From NCBI RefSeq assembly GCF_001953175.1, contig NZ_CP018258.1, positions 648,210 through 712,209 on the forward strand: a stretch of DNA of 64,000 bases, read 5' to 3'. The stretch comes from Dehalogenimonas formicexedens (GTDB lineage: Bacteria > Chloroflexota > Dehalococcoidia > Dehalococcoidales > Dehalococcoidaceae). Position numbers and translations under genes: made by a program. Positions 1 to 8,820 of the stretch are shown here, piece after piece. The notes beneath the pieces are model-generated. The model was not told where the DNA came from. It did not search any database and worked only from the letters and a program-made list of their open reading frames with translations. Numbering within the stretch: position 1 is the stretch's first letter; each line of letters opens with the position of its first letter.

Positions 1-136
1 TGGTAGTGGCTTCTTTGGTGGCGGGTGAGGCCAGCCCTGATTTCAGCAGGTAGTTACGGGCGTACCCATCCGGCACTTCCTTGATCTGGCCGGTTTTACC
101 GATAGTGGGGACGTCTTTAAGCAGTACGACTTTCAT
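1..136 (-). CDS. rplI: Ribosomal protein bL9 (N-terminal part, cut by window edge)
   Basis: The first 45 codons of a minus-strand gene are present. The translation opens [20 protein letters not shown] and continues with a [14 protein letters not shown] stretch, the hallmark N-terminal domain of 50S protein L9, which binds 23S rRNA domain V. The ATG at 136 is preceded by AAAGG about 8 nt upstream. The rest of the gene lies left of the window. It is downstream of trxB in the same direction, separated by about 137 bp of repeat-rich DNA. Confidence 0.88.
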   Translation of the reverse strand, partial: MKVVLLKDVPTIGKTGQIKEVPDGYARNYLLKSGLASPATKEATT

Positions 137-165
137 TTATCAACCTTTGTGTGAGTTAAATAATC

Positions 166-197
166 CCAATAATACCAATTTCCAATAATACCAATTA
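166..197. repeat. Two tandem copies of a 16-bp AT-rich repeat
   Basis: The unit CCAATAATACCAATTT occurs at 166-181 and, with one change at the last base, at 182-197. A partial third copy follows to about 206. It lies in the trxB-rplI intergenic region. No function can be read from it. Confidence 0.6.
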
Positions 198-229
198 TCC
201 AATACCATCCCACCGGTTGAGGCGACGTC

Positions 230-271
230 GTCATTCTGAAAGAGCGGATTCTTCGCTACGCTCAGAATGAC
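230..271. repeat. Solo copy of a dispersed inverted-repeat element
   Basis: The ends GTCATTCTGA (230-239) and TCAGAATGAC (262-271) are perfect inverted repeats. Positions 247-271 are identical to the right arm of the second unit in the repeat array at 22.3-22.9 kb. It sits directly downstream of trxB, between it and rplI. This is a family of short intergenic stem-loops with another copy between leuC and leuD. Confidence 0.75.
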
Positions 272-273
272 GG

Positions 274-1200
274 TTATTTCTCGGAAATGTACTTTTGGGC
301 GTAAATGGCTGCCGTCGCCCCGTCGCCGGCGGCGGTTACCACTTGGCGGACCGAGTTGGCGCGGACATCGCCGGCAGCATAGATGCCGGGGGAGTTGGTT
401 TCCATCTTGTCGTTGGTGATCACCGCGCCGTAAGGATCGATGTCGACAAGACCTTTCAAATAATCCGTGTTCGGCACCAGTCCCACCGCGATGAAAACGC
501 CCTGGAGTTCCAGCACCGATTCGGCGCCGGTCTTCACGTTTTTAAGTTTCAGCCGTTCGACGGCATCCGCGCCTTCGACCGCCTTCACCTCGGTGTCCCA
601 GATGAAGGAAATCTTGGGATCGGCGAAGGCCTTGTCCTGGAGGACCTTCGTGGCCCTCATCGAGTCCCGGCGGTGGATGACGTAAACCTTACTGGCGAAA
701 TGGCTGATGTGGGTGGCCTCGTTCAGCGCGCCATTGCCGCCGCCGATGACGGCGACGACTTTGTCCCGGAAAAAGGGGCCGTCGCAGGTGGCGCAGAAGG
801 AGACGCCGCGGCCGGTGAGTTCCTTTTCGCCGGGAACGCCTAGCTTCCGGCGCTCCGAACCGCCGGCGATGATGACCGCGGGGGCGATATAATCTCCAAT
901 GCCGGTTGTTACAGTTTTGTCGGTACCATCGATTTTAATCCCGATGACGCTGGTTTGGGCATGCTCGACGCCGAACTTGTTGGCCTGTTCGAACATCTTC
1001 TGGCCAAGGTCATAGCCGTGAATCGCCTCGGTAAAGCCGGGATAGTTCTCGATCTCCCAGGCCTCGGCCATGCGGCCGCCGATAGCGCTGCCTTCGATAA
1101 GCAGCGTTTTCATCTTGGCGCGGGCGGAATATAGAGCCGCGGTCAGACCGGCAGGTCCGCCGCCTACAATTATGACGTCAAACCGTGACGCTGCTGACAT
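274..1200 (-). CDS. trxB: Thioredoxin reductase (NADPH)
   Basis: This 308-residue flavoprotein transfers electrons from NADPH through FAD and a redox-active disulfide to thioredoxin in the cytoplasm. The FAD-binding GGGPAG lies at residues 13-18, the catalytic pair is C136-A-T-C139, the nucleotide-binding GGGNGA lies near 153, and an HRRDSMRA motif typical of NADPH specificity follows. Length is normal for the low-Mr class. Its start overlaps the end of plsX by 23 bp, so the two are probably translated from one mRNA. No thioredoxin gene is in the window. Confidence 0.95.
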   Translation of the reverse strand: MSAASRFDVIIVGGGPAGLTAALYSARAKMKTLLIEGSAIGGRMAEAWEIENYPGFTEAIHGYDLGQKMFEQANKFGVEHAQTSVIGIKIDGTDKTVTTGIGDYIAPAVIIAGGSERRKLGVPGEKELTGRGVSFCATCDGPFFRDKVVAVIGGGNGALNEATHISHFASKVYVIHRRDSMRATKVLQDKAFADPKISFIWDTEVKAVEGADAVERLKLKNVKTGAESVLELQGVFIAVGLVPNTDYLKGLVDIDPYGAVITNDKMETNSPGIYAAGDVRANSVRQVVTAAGDGATAAIYAQKYISEK

Positions 1201-2203
1201 TCTCTTTTACCTCCTCGGCGATAAGCTGGGGGATGCGCTGCTCAACGGTGCGCTTGGCCATTAAAATGGCGTTCATCATGGCTTTGGCGCGAGAGCGGCC
1301 GTGGGACACGATTATGGTGCCCTTGACTCCCAGGAGACAGGCGCCGCCGACTTCGCGGAAGTCCATGCCCTTGACCATGTGGCCCATGCCGACGTCGGCC
1401 AGAAGGGCGCGGCCCCGCAGGTGGGAAGCAGAGTTAACCGCCTGGCCGACCTGGCGGATCTTGATGATGGAGTCACCCAGACCCTCGAAGGCCTTGATCA
1501 GGACGTTTCCGGTAAAGCCGTCGGTAACGATGACATCGGCTTTGTTATGGACCAGGTCATGACCTTCCATATTGCCGATGAAATTTAGTCCGGGCACGGT
1601 CTTGAGCATCTGGTGGGTCTCGATGACGAGCTTGTTGCCCTTGGTCTCTTCCTCACCGTTGCTCATCAGGGCGACGCGCGGTTTGTCGACGCCGATAACA
1701 TATTTGGAATAGATGTTGCCCAGGCGGGCAAATTCCACCAGGTGCTGGGGGCGGCAATCGGCGTTGGCTCCCGCGTCCAGGAGGAGGGCCGGGGCGTGGG
1801 GCGTCAGTTTGATGATGCTGCCGAGCGCCGGCCGCTCGATGCCTTCGATCTTGCCCAGCAGGAGGTAGGCGGCGCAGAGCATGGCGCCGGTGGAACCGGC
1901 GGAAACGAAAGCATCTGCTGTGCCTTCCTTGACCATCATCGTGCCGATGACAATGGATGACTTGGGCTTGTTCTTGAGGGCTTCGACCGGGTGCTCGTGA
2001 AATTCGATGTTCTGAGGGGCATGAACGATAGAGAGGTTCAACTTCTTGAGGTGCTTGCCGGCCTGGACGTGGAGGACCGGCCGTTTGCCGATAAGGATAA
2101 TCTCAACACCCTTGTCCTTGAGGCTCTGGGCAGCCTTGATGGCGCCTTTGACGATTTCGTAGGGGGCATAGTCTCCGCCGGAGGCATCGACAGCGATCCG
2201 CAT
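1178..2203 (-). CDS. plsX: Phosphate acyltransferase PlsX
   Basis: A 341-residue PlsX that converts acyl-ACP and phosphate to acyl-phosphate, the acyl donor for PlsY in membrane lipid synthesis. Family marks are the opening [14 protein letters not shown], the SAGSTGAML segment in mid-protein, and [20 protein letters not shown]. It is usually a peripheral membrane enzyme. It sits between an activase-like ATPase (18 bp upstream) and trxB (overlapping) rather than beside fab genes, so its context is operonic but not functionally informative. Confidence 0.93.
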   Translation of the reverse strand: MRIAVDASGGDYAPYEIVKGAIKAAQSLKDKGVEIILIGKRPVLHVQAGKHLKKLNLSIVHAPQNIEFHEHPVEALKNKPKSSIVIGTMMVKEGTADAFVSAGSTGAMLCAAYLLLGKIEGIERPALGSIIKLTPHAPALLLDAGANADCRPQHLVEFARLGNIYSKYVIGVDKPRVALMSNGEEETKGNKLVIETHQMLKTVPGLNFIGNMEGHDLVHNKADVIVTDGFTGNVLIKAFEGLGDSIIKIRQVGQAVNSASHLRGRALLADVGMGHMVKGMDFREVGGACLLGVKGTIIVSHGRSRAKAMMNAILMAKRTVEQRIPQLIAEEVKENVSSVTV

Positions 2204-2221
2204 ACTCTTCCCTTCCCTTTG

Positions 2222-3055
2222 TCAGCGGCCTGAGTCCAGACCTGCTGTTCCCTGAAAATGCCGGTTCATATTATGCGTCAAGTCCCTCTTTAGTAGCAAG
2301 GCGGCGCCCAGCGCTCCGGAGAGCTCGGGACTTGGCGGTACGGTTATTTCAAAGCTGAGCATCTCTCGAAACGCCCTTACCATGCCCTTGTTTTTGGCGA
2401 CTCCGCCCTGAAAAACGACGGGGGGTTCGATCTGGCGATTGCGTCCGGCGTCGGCCAGGAAGTTGCGAACGAGGGCCAGGCAAAGCCCGTAGATTATGTC
2501 CGGGCGTTTGGCTCCGGTCTGCTGGGCGTGGACCATATCGGATTCGGCAAAAACGGTGCAGCGGCCGGTAACCTTGATCGGTTGGATGCTCAGTAGAGCC
2601 TCGGAGGCGAATTCTTCCATCGTGAGGTTCAGTCGCCGCGCCTGGTGCTCCAGGAAGCTGCCGGTGCCTGCGGCGCAGATGGTGTTCATGGCGAAATCGT
2701 TTACCAGGCCATCGCGGAGGACGATCAGTTTCGAGTCCTGTCCGCCGATCTCGATGACCGTTCGGGCGGTGGGGACGAGATGGGCGGCGGCCAGCGCCTG
2801 GCAGGTGATCTCATTTTTGACGATTGTCGCCTCAAGTTTTTCGCCGACGAGTTCCCTGGCGCTGCCGGTGACGGCAATCCCAAGAATTTCGCCGTTTATC
2901 GATGATTTAATTTGAGCAAGGACCTGCCGCGATGCCGCCAGGGGGTCGGCGGCGGTGGGGAGGTAGGCGGAGGCTAATATATCGCAATTTTCCGATAGGG
3001 CAACTGCCTTTGTGGAAACGGAACCGGCGTCAAGGCCGAGAAATATACAGGTCAT
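2222..3055 (-). CDS. BadF/BadG/HgdC-type ATPase (2-hydroxyacyl-CoA dehydratase activase homologue)
   Basis: A 277-residue protein of the ASKHA-fold activase family. These proteins hydrolyse ATP to inject a low-potential electron into 2-hydroxyacyl-CoA dehydratases or benzoyl-CoA reductases. The phosphate-binding loops are LGLDAGSVSTK (residues 6-16) and IGGQDSK. The two cysteines expected to hold the dimer-bridging [4Fe-4S] cluster are C127 (in NTICAAGTGS) and C166 (in TGRCTVFAESDM). Family membership is clear, but no dehydratase subunits are adjacent, so the partner is unknown. No good ribosome binding site is visible before the ATG. Confidence 0.85.
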   Translation of the reverse strand: MTCIFLGLDAGSVSTKAVALSENCDILASAYLPTAADPLAASRQVLAQIKSSINGEILGIAVTGSARELVGEKLEATIVKNEITCQALAAAHLVPTARTVIEIGGQDSKLIVLRDGLVNDFAMNTICAAGTGSFLEHQARRLNLTMEEFASEALLSIQPIKVTGRCTVFAESDMVHAQQTGAKRPDIIYGLCLALVRNFLADAGRNRQIEPPVVFQGGVAKNKGMVRAFREMLSFEITVPPSPELSGALGAALLLKRDLTHNMNRHFQGTAGLDSGR

Positions 3056-3073
3056 AACGTATTAACCGCCGGC

Positions 3074-4252
3074 TTAGAACGATTTCTCGAATTCAGCCTT
3101 AACCCTGGCCAGTATCTCAGGACTGGACAAAAGGTCGGCGGCGGTCATGGCCATTCCGGCGGCGGCGTCCAGCATGGCTTTGATGCCCTCATCCGACGCC
3201 GCGTACATGGCAAATTCTTTGGTGTGGCCGGAAACATCTTTCGGCGCGATTGCCAGGAAGCCATGGAGAGCGGGAGCGACCTGGCTGACGTTACCCATAT
3301 CGGTGGAGCCGAACTCGTATGACGGGTCCTCAAGGGCGATATCGCGGCCCAGACTCTGAATATTGTTGGTAAAAAGTTGTGCCAGTTTGACGTTTGCTTT
3401 CAAAGGCTCATAGGCGTGCTCGTCCCAATGATAGGAAAGCTCGGCGCCGGTTGCCAGCGCGCCGGCACGGAAGCAGTTGAGTACCCGTTCCTTCAACTCC
3501 TCAAGGTATTTCAGGTCCATCGCGCGGACCAAAAAATTCCCGGCGGAGTGTCCCGGCACAACATTCGCTGCTTTGCCTCCGTCGGAGATCACGCCATGAA
3601 TGCGTGCCGATGAACGAATATGTTGCCGCAAGGCTGCGACGGCATTATAACCGATGACCATTGCATCGAGGGCGTTGATGCCTTGTTCCGGATGAGCGGA
3701 GGCATGGGCTTCACGGCCGAAATATTCGACATAAAGAGTCACAACCGCCAGAGCCTGGGTCATGGCGATAGATTCAGAACCTGGATGGACAAGCATGGCG
3801 GCGTCCAATCCGTTGAAAATGCCCTTTTTGACCATGGGGATCTTGCCGCCGTAAAGCTCCTCGGCCGGGGTGCCGATCATAACGATAGTGCCGCCGAACT
3901 TATCCGCCAATATCTTCGCAGCAACGGCGGCACCCACTGAAGCTGTTCCGATTAGGTTGTGGCCGCAGGCGTGGCCTACCTCCGGCAGGGCGTCGTATTC
4001 GCCGACGAAGGCGATGACCGGCTTGCCGGACCCGTAGGTGGCTTTCCAGGCAGTGGGCAGGTCGGCGATGCCCATTTCCACCGTAAAACCGTTCTGTACC
4101 AGGTGGTCGGTAAGCCATTTGGCAGCTTGTTTTTCATGAAAACCCAATTCGGGATTATCGTGAATACCGAGAGCGATCTTTTTAAGGGCGGCAGCCTGGG
4201 AATCAATCGATTCTTTGACGGCTGTTTTCAGGGAGGAGAGATCAGTTTTCAT
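3074..4252 (-). CDS. M20 family metallo-amidohydrolase (PM20D2/AbgB-like)
   Basis: A 392-residue cytosolic zinc amidohydrolase. Probable metal-site motifs are EYDALPEVGHACGHN (H94, C96, H98), the catalytic-base region PAEELYGGK (E131-E132), and a later HPG. The EYDALP..GHACGHNL pattern fits the branch that includes p-aminobenzoyl-glutamate and dipeptide hydrolases rather than succinyl-diaminopimelate desuccinylase. The lid/dimerisation domain occupies roughly residues 180-300. The substrate is unknown. It lies in a minus-strand operon, 33 bp after ygiQ and 18 bp before the activase gene. Confidence 0.85.
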   Translation of the reverse strand: MKTDLSSLKTAVKESIDSQAAALKKIALGIHDNPELGFHEKQAAKWLTDHLVQNGFTVEMGIADLPTAWKATYGSGKPVIAFVGEYDALPEVGHACGHNLIGTASVGAAVAAKILADKFGGTIVMIGTPAEELYGGKIPMVKKGIFNGLDAAMLVHPGSESIAMTQALAVVTLYVEYFGREAHASAHPEQGINALDAMVIGYNAVAALRQHIRSSARIHGVISDGGKAANVVPGHSAGNFLVRAMDLKYLEELKERVLNCFRAGALATGAELSYHWDEHAYEPLKANVKLAQLFTNNIQSLGRDIALEDPSYEFGSTDMGNVSQVAPALHGFLAIAPKDVSGHTKEFAMYAASDEGIKAMLDAAAGMAMTAADLLSSPEILARVKAEFEKSF

Positions 4253-4285
4253 CGGACTGATTATAGCCCATGGTCACATTCGGCG

Positions 4286-6001
4286 CTATCGCCGGGGGTT
4301 GGTGTTTCCGGTTACGATCCGCTTCTGGAATTCTTTTTTTGGCAGCACTTTTTCCACAAACAGGCTCTTGCCAATAAATGGATCGATGCCGGTATAGTAC
4401 ATCAGGCTGGAGTATGTTGACGGCGCGGGCAGGAATATCTGTACCTGCTCCGGGCTTATTCTCAAATTCTTGGCGGTGAATTGTTGCAATTTGCCCATGT
4501 CCGCGGCGGTGCAGCCGGGGTGGGCGGCGATCAGGTAGTAGGTCAGGAACTGCGCTTTGCCGGCGGCTTTGGAGATCCGATCAAAACTTGCCTTGAAATT
4601 GAGCAATGATTCCGTTCCGGGTTTGCCCATGGTCTTGAGGACAGAAGGCTCGGAGTGTTCCGGCGCCACCTTCATCTGTCCGGAGACGTGGTGCCTGACG
4701 ACTTCTTCGAGGTAGGGTTCGCCGTACTGGTTATCAGCCAGAACCGCGTCATACCGGATGCCGGAGGCGACAAACACTTTTTTCATGCCGGGGACTTTAC
4801 GAAGTTTCTTAAGCAGCTCGATCTGTTTGGAGTGATCTGGTTTAAGAGTCGGGCAAACATTAGGGAAGAGGCAGCGCTTGGCGACGCAAACTCCCTTTTT
4901 CAGTTTTCGATCGCATTCGAAGCCGTACATGTTGGCTGTCGGGCCGCCGACGTCCCGGATATAGCCTGTAAAATCCGGGTATTTGGTCAGTTCCCGGGCC
5001 TCGGCGAGGATCGATTCCTCGCTCCGCCACTGGACGGTGCGGCCTTCGTGGACGGCGATGGCGCAAAAATTGCATTCACCATAACAACCGCGGTGGGACA
5101 GTATCGAGAATTTGATCGTTTCGAGGGCTTTGACCTTGCCCTGACGTTCGTAGTAAGGGTGTTGGGTGCGTTCGTAACCGACGGCAAATACGGAATCGAG
5201 TTCTGCCTGGGTCATCGAAGGTTGTGGCGGGTTTTGCACAAGGTAGCGATTGCCATGTTTTTGATAGAGGCCTTTGGCGGTAATGGGATCGTTGTTCCGG
5301 TAAAAGGCGTGGAACATGTCAGTGAAGGCTGTTTTATCCTTCTCAACAACGTCGAGCGGCGGCAATTCAAGATAGTTTTCACGTACCAAGGGCATGTCGG
5401 CCTCGACGGAGATGTAGCACAATCCCCGGACCCGGCGGGGATCGCTATCCCTGTCGAGGGCAACAGCCAGTTCTACGGCGGCTTTTTCGGCCATGCCGTA
5501 GAGGAGATAGTCGGCCTTGGCGTCAAATAGTATCGAGCCCCGGACGCGGTCGTCCCAGTAGTCGTAATGGGCCACCCGCCGCAGGCTCGCTTCAAGTCCG
5601 CCAAGGACAATCGGGACAGTTTTTTTGAAATGCTGGCGGATCAGGTTGGTGTACACGATCGAAGCGCGGTCCGGGCGGCGGGTGTTCTGGCAGCCGGGCG
5701 TGTAGTCGTCGCTTTTGCGTTTTTTCTTGAGCGAGGTGTAATTGGCTATCATGCTGTCGATACAGCCGCCGGTAACGCCCCAGAATAGGCGCGGTTCTCC
5801 GAGGCGGGTAATGTCGGCGGGTGAATGGATGTCAGGTTGGGCGATGACGCCCACCCGGAAACCAGCCTTTGCCAGCATCTTGCCGATCACGGAGATACCG
5901 ACAAAAGGACTATCGATGTAGGAATCTCCGGTAACCAGAACGATATCCGGCCTGTCCCACCCGAGAGAATCGATTTCCTGTTTGGTCGTGGGCAGAAACA
6001 T
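4286..6001 (-). CDS. ygiQ: YgiQ family radical SAM protein
   Basis: A 571-residue radical SAM enzyme of the YgiQ (UPF0313) family, whose reaction is unknown. The N-terminal half is a B12-binding-like region; the radical SAM core carries C306-x3-C310-x2-C313 in HRGCYGECNFC. Additional cysteines lie around residues 360-385 (CDRKLKKGVCVAKRC). It is shorter than the E. coli protein, having little C-terminal extension. Its ATG directly abuts the TAA of the upstream YkgJ-type gene, so the pair is translationally linked. Confidence 0.92.
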   Translation of the reverse strand: MFLPTTKQEIDSLGWDRPDIVLVTGDSYIDSPFVGISVIGKMLAKAGFRVGVIAQPDIHSPADITRLGEPRLFWGVTGGCIDSMIANYTSLKKKRKSDDYTPGCQNTRRPDRASIVYTNLIRQHFKKTVPIVLGGLEASLRRVAHYDYWDDRVRGSILFDAKADYLLYGMAEKAAVELAVALDRDSDPRRVRGLCYISVEADMPLVRENYLELPPLDVVEKDKTAFTDMFHAFYRNNDPITAKGLYQKHGNRYLVQNPPQPSMTQAELDSVFAVGYERTQHPYYERQGKVKALETIKFSILSHRGCYGECNFCAIAVHEGRTVQWRSEESILAEARELTKYPDFTGYIRDVGGPTANMYGFECDRKLKKGVCVAKRCLFPNVCPTLKPDHSKQIELLKKLRKVPGMKKVFVASGIRYDAVLADNQYGEPYLEEVVRHHVSGQMKVAPEHSEPSVLKTMGKPGTESLLNFKASFDRISKAAGKAQFLTYYLIAAHPGCTAADMGKLQQFTAKNLRISPEQVQIFLPAPSTYSSLMYYTGIDPFIGKSLFVEKVLPKKEFQKRIVTGNTNPRR

Positions 6002-6619
6002 TTAACCTGGTTGGACCTGAGCCCCGGCGGCTTTTTCGGCGCTTTGCAGCATCCAGATCACCTTATTGGCGAGAACCATGACGGCGTAATTACACTGAGC
6101 CACGGCTTGTACCGTCTGCTGGTTCAGTTCGTTGATTCCCAGAGGCCAGACCCGGCAGGTCCTGGGACGTTCACCGTAGATCTGGCAGCGCCCGTTTTTG
6201 GGGTTCCACCAGCCGCACGGGTGGGCTTGTTTGATCACCCAGTCCTTGCCGTCGAGGGCAAAAATATCTTCGCGTTTGCGCTTCAGTTTCCGGCTGATGC
6301 GGATTGTATCCGCTTCGTCAACCACGATGCGCCGGGTTTGAGAGCAGCACCAGCCGCAACCGGTACAGGCCTCTTTCATGCGTTTCATTATTGCCCTGGA
6401 CTCCGGACCGATGATATCGGTGATCGAAACAATGTCTACAAGTTCGGAGGGTGAGAAATTCCTGGCCGGCGGATATACTTTTAAGAGAGCGGCTCCAACC
6501 GTGGCGATATACCGTTCGTATTTTTCACCGAAGTCGGAATTAAGGTGCCTGGTGACAATTTTCCTCGCCTCCGAGAGATCGGTGTCCGCAATCCCAAGAT
6601 TCTCAAATACTTTAGCCAT
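6002..6619 (-). CDS. YkgJ family cysteine-cluster protein
   Basis: A 205-residue protein with the YkgJ/Fe-S-like cysteine cluster: CTGCGWCC near residues 87-94, CGWWNPKNGRCQIYGERPRTCRVWP further on, and a late CNY. The family probably binds metal or an Fe-S cluster and has no settled function. It appears to be the first gene of the operon running leftwards through ygiQ to trxB. The divergent FmdB gene starts about 105 bp away. Confidence 0.85.
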   Translation of the reverse strand: MAKVFENLGIADTDLSEARKIVTRHLNSDFGEKYERYIATVGAALLKVYPPARNFSPSELVDIVSITDIIGPESRAIMKRMKEACTGCGWCCSQTRRIVVDEADTIRISRKLKRKREDIFALDGKDWVIKQAHPCGWWNPKNGRCQIYGERPRTCRVWPLGINELNQQTVQAVAQCNYAVMVLANKVIWMLQSAEKAAGAQVQPG

Positions 6620-6689
6620 GATTTGAATTATACCAAATCGGTCTTTCAGCCGTTTGTGACTTAAGACACTTAAGGTAATACATGTTTTT

Positions 6690-6698
6690 TGGTATAAT
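6690..6698 (+). promoter_or_regulatory. Extended -10 promoter for the first FmdB gene
   Basis: TGGTATAAT gives a perfect -10 hexamer at 6693-6698 with an upstream TGN. The -35 region is weak. Transcription would begin near 6705, leaving a short leader with a GGAGG site at 6715-6719. Confidence 0.65.
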
Positions 6699-6725
6699 GC
6701 TTTATCTGTTTACTGGAGGCTGTCA

Positions 6726-6935
6726 ATGCCGATTTACGAGTACAACTGTAAGAAATGCGCCAAAAGATTCGAACTTCTGCGCCGATTTTCCGACACCGCC
6801 GAGGTAACCTGCCCCAAGTGCGGTTCGACCGAGGTCGAGAGGAAGATTTCGTCATTTAGCTGTGGCTCTTCAGGCGGCGGGTCGTACAGCGGATCCGGTT
6901 GCGGGTCCGGCGGAGGCGGCCGCGTTTCTTCCTGA
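6726..6935 (+). CDS. FmdB family zinc-ribbon protein, copy 1
   Basis: A 69-residue putative regulatory zinc ribbon. Two CxxC knuckles are seen, C8-x2-C11 and CPKC near 28-31, in the typical frame MPIYEYNCKKC...FELLRRFSD. The C-terminal third is a Gly/Ser-rich tail with two more cysteines, common in this family. A strong GGAGG lies 6 bp before the ATG. First of three paralogues in a row on the plus strand. The family's role is unproven; it was named from a methanogen formylmethanofuran dehydrogenase cluster. Confidence 0.85.
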   Translation: MPIYEYNCKKCAKRFELLRRFSDTAEVTCPKCGSTEVERKISSFSCGSSGGGSYSGSGCGSGGGGRVSS

Positions 6936-7029
6936 GGGTAGATACAGAGGAGCCGGTTCGGCTCCCATGAACATCACCGTTTATCATCGAAGTGTCCGTG
7001 GTTCACCAAATACATCGATGGAGGTCAGC

Positions 7030-7227
7030 TTGCCGCTTTACGATTACGTATGCCGCTCCTGCAAGAAAAAATTCGAGGAATTACGCCGTTTTTCGGATAC
7101 CGGTCCGGTGACTTGCCCAAAGTGCGGTTCCACCGAGTGTGAAAAGAAGCCCGCAACCTTTATCACCACCGATAATCTGGGGCTGTCCAAGACTCCCAAG
7201 GGCAAATCTCCCTGGCTTTATACCTGA
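7030..7227 (+). CDS. FmdB family zinc-ribbon protein, copy 2 (TTG start)
   Basis: A 65-residue paralogue, MPLYDYVCRSCKKKFEELRR, with CxxC pairs in YVCRSC and CPKCGS. I place the start at the TTG at 7030. It aligns exactly with the MPIYEY starts of the neighbours and has GGAGG at 7020-7024, 5 nt upstream. The in-frame ATG at 7018 overlaps that ribosome binding site. It ends with a short Lys-rich tail and is followed by a terminator. Confidence 0.82.
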   Translation: MPLYDYVCRSCKKKFEELRRFSDTGPVTCPKCGSTECEKKPATFITTDNLGLSKTPKGKSPWLYT

Positions 7228-7253
7228 ATACGGGAAGCACTATTAAAGTTTCC

Positions 7254-7285
7254 AGCCCCTCACCGCGTGCGGGGCTTTTGGTTTT
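7254..7285 (+). terminator. Rho-independent terminator after FmdB copy 2
   Basis: Stem AGCCCC (7254-7259) pairs with GGGGCT (7271-7276) around an 11-nt loop, and a T-rich tract runs to 7285. It separates copy 2 from copy 3. Confidence 0.75.
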
Positions 7286-7329
7286 AATACAGGGATCATT
7301 TTGGTAAACTAGAAGAAGAGGTAAAACCG

Positions 7330-7515
7330 ATGCCAATTTATGAATATGTTTGCGCCGGATGCAGGAAAAAGTTCGAGCTTCTCCGGTCAATGTCGGACAC
7401 ATCGCCAGCCATTTGTCCCAGGTGCGGCTCAGCTGATACCCGGCGAAAGATGTCCACTTTTACCTCGACTTACAAGGGCAAGGTCGAAACGCCTCCCCAA
7501 TGGCGCCAATCTTAG
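7330..7515 (+). CDS. FmdB family zinc-ribbon protein, copy 3
   Basis: A 61-residue paralogue opening MPIYEYVCAGCRKKFELL, with CxxC knuckles in YVCAGC and CPRCGS. A GAAGAGG site precedes the ATG, and a TGGTAAACT extended -10-like element lies near 7303-7311, so it probably has its own promoter downstream of the terminator at 7254-7285. Same caveats on function as the two preceding copies. Confidence 0.83.
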   Translation: MPIYEYVCAGCRKKFELLRSMSDTSPAICPRCGSADTRRKMSTFTSTYKGKVETPPQWRQS

Positions 7516-7533
7516 GGAACGTGCATTAAAAAA

Positions 7534-7560
7534 GGCCACCGCGAAGGTGGCCTTTTTTTT
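7534..7560. terminator. Bidirectional terminator between FmdB copy 3 and the suf genes
   Basis: Stem GGCCACC (7534-7540) pairs with GGTGGCC (7546-7552), flanked by A-run and T-run on the two sides. It can serve both the plus-strand FmdB gene and the converging minus-strand suf operon. Confidence 0.85.
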
Positions 7561-7578
7561 ATTTAACCTCTTTCAACG

Positions 7579-8820
7579 TTAGAGGGCTTCGTTTTCCGAA
7601 GCTTCAACCGCCTTCCGAAGTTCATCGTTCAGCATCTTGGGCAGTCCCTCGATATCCACTTTCAAGAAACCCCGGATGATCGCCGCCGTGGCTTCATCAC
7701 GGGTCAGCCCGCGGGCCATGAGGTATTCGACCTCATCCTCGGCGATCTTGCCCACTGCCGCCTCATGTGACAGGTCGACGTTGGGCACGGTTGCTTTAAG
7801 TTCCGGAATGGCATGGATGCTGCCCTGCTCCTTGAGGATCAGGCCGCGGCATTCGAGATGGCCTTTGATATCGACGGCGTTGCCTTCCATGTAGCCGCGG
7901 GAGATGATCTCGCCGCCGGCGGTGATGGCCCGGGCTATCATTTCAGTCCGGGCGCCGGGAGCGTCCAGAAACGCCCTGGTGCCAAGGTCCATGTGAGAAC
8001 CGGGGGTGGCGACCATTATCGTATTGAATCTTACGGTGGCGTTCTTGCCGACGCAGCGGGCGATGGGCGAAGCCTGGATTGAGTGTACCGGCTTCATGAT
8101 GACGTAATTGGAAAGGTACAGGCCGTCTTCTTCGATAATCGCTCCCGTACGAGGCCGCACTTCGGTCTCCGGGGACCAGGTGTGGATCATGCTGAAGGTG
8201 ATCTTGGCGCCTTTCTTGATATAGAACTCCGAAACACCGACGTGCAGTCCCATCGATTGGCGGTGGGCGACGGCGCAGCCGGTGATGATGTGAAGTTCCG
8301 ATCCTTCTTCGGCGATGATGATGTTGTGGACGTCCTGGACGGCCTGGTCGTGCTGCAGGTACAGGCAGGCCTGCACCGGATAGTCCGTCTTGACGCCGGG
8401 GAGGGCGCGGATGAAATAGCCGTCGGCGTCGTTGAGTTCGACGTGGGCGGTGTATTTGTCGGCATCGACCTGGACCGCTTTCCACCAGTAGTCCTTGAGC
8501 CAGTCATATTTCTTCCTGGCTTCCGATATGCTCATGACCTCGATGCCGTCCTGGGCGGCGCCGAAATGAACGGGGGTGTTGTCCATCTGGACAAATGTGC
8601 CGGAGCGGGCGGTGCGGTCATCCAGCATGACGCCGGACTCCAGCATCCGAGACTTGTCCACCTCGGCAATGGTCTCGAGTTTTTCGACATATTTCTTCTC
8701 GCCCTTTTTAGGGACGACGAATTGCTCCAGGTCAATGTCAGGCCCGGCGGCGGCTTTTTTAGCCGCAGCGGCTTTGGCGCGTTCGATAAGGTCGGTTTCT
8801 ACCTTTTGCATATCTGGCAT
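7579..8820 (-). CDS. SufB/SufD-family Fe-S cluster scaffold (minimal SUF system)
   Basis: A 413-residue SufBD-fold protein (beta-helix), partner of the SufC ATPase encoded just upstream; together they assemble and transfer Fe-S clusters. The C-terminal signature EAAVGKIAEDEVEYLMARGLTRDEA is typical of SufB. The cysteine of the E. coli SufB KCGAH motif is replaced (EQGSIHA), while a nearby ECRGLIL keeps a cysteine. I choose the ATG at 8820 because GGAGAG lies 8 nt upstream; a GTG nine bases earlier would overlap that site. It overlaps sufC by 22 bp. SufS, SufU and SufE are not nearby. Confidence 0.88.
   Translation of the reverse strand: MPDMQKVETDLIERAKAAAAKKAAAGPDIDLEQFVVPKKGEKKYVEKLETIAEVDKSRMLESGVMLDDRTARSGTFVQMDNTPVHFGAAQDGIEVMSISEARKKYDWLKDYWWKAVQVDADKYTAHVELNDADGYFIRALPGVKTDYPVQACLYLQHDQAVQDVHNIIIAEEGSELHIITGCAVAHRQSMGLHVGVSEFYIKKGAKITFSMIHTWSPETEVRPRTGAIIEEDGLYLSNYVIMKPVHSIQASPIARCVGKNATVRFNTIMVATPGSHMDLGTRAFLDAPGARTEMIARAITAGGEIISRGYMEGNAVDIKGHLECRGLILKEQGSIHAIPELKATVPNVDLSHEAAVGKIAEDEVEYLMARGLTRDEATAAIIRGFLKVDIEGLPKMLNDELRKAVEASENEAL

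Noticed and set aside
4655-5530. 291-codon plus-strand frame opposite ygiQ
   Set aside because: Runs antisense through the radical SAM core and has no promoter, ribosome binding site or domain.
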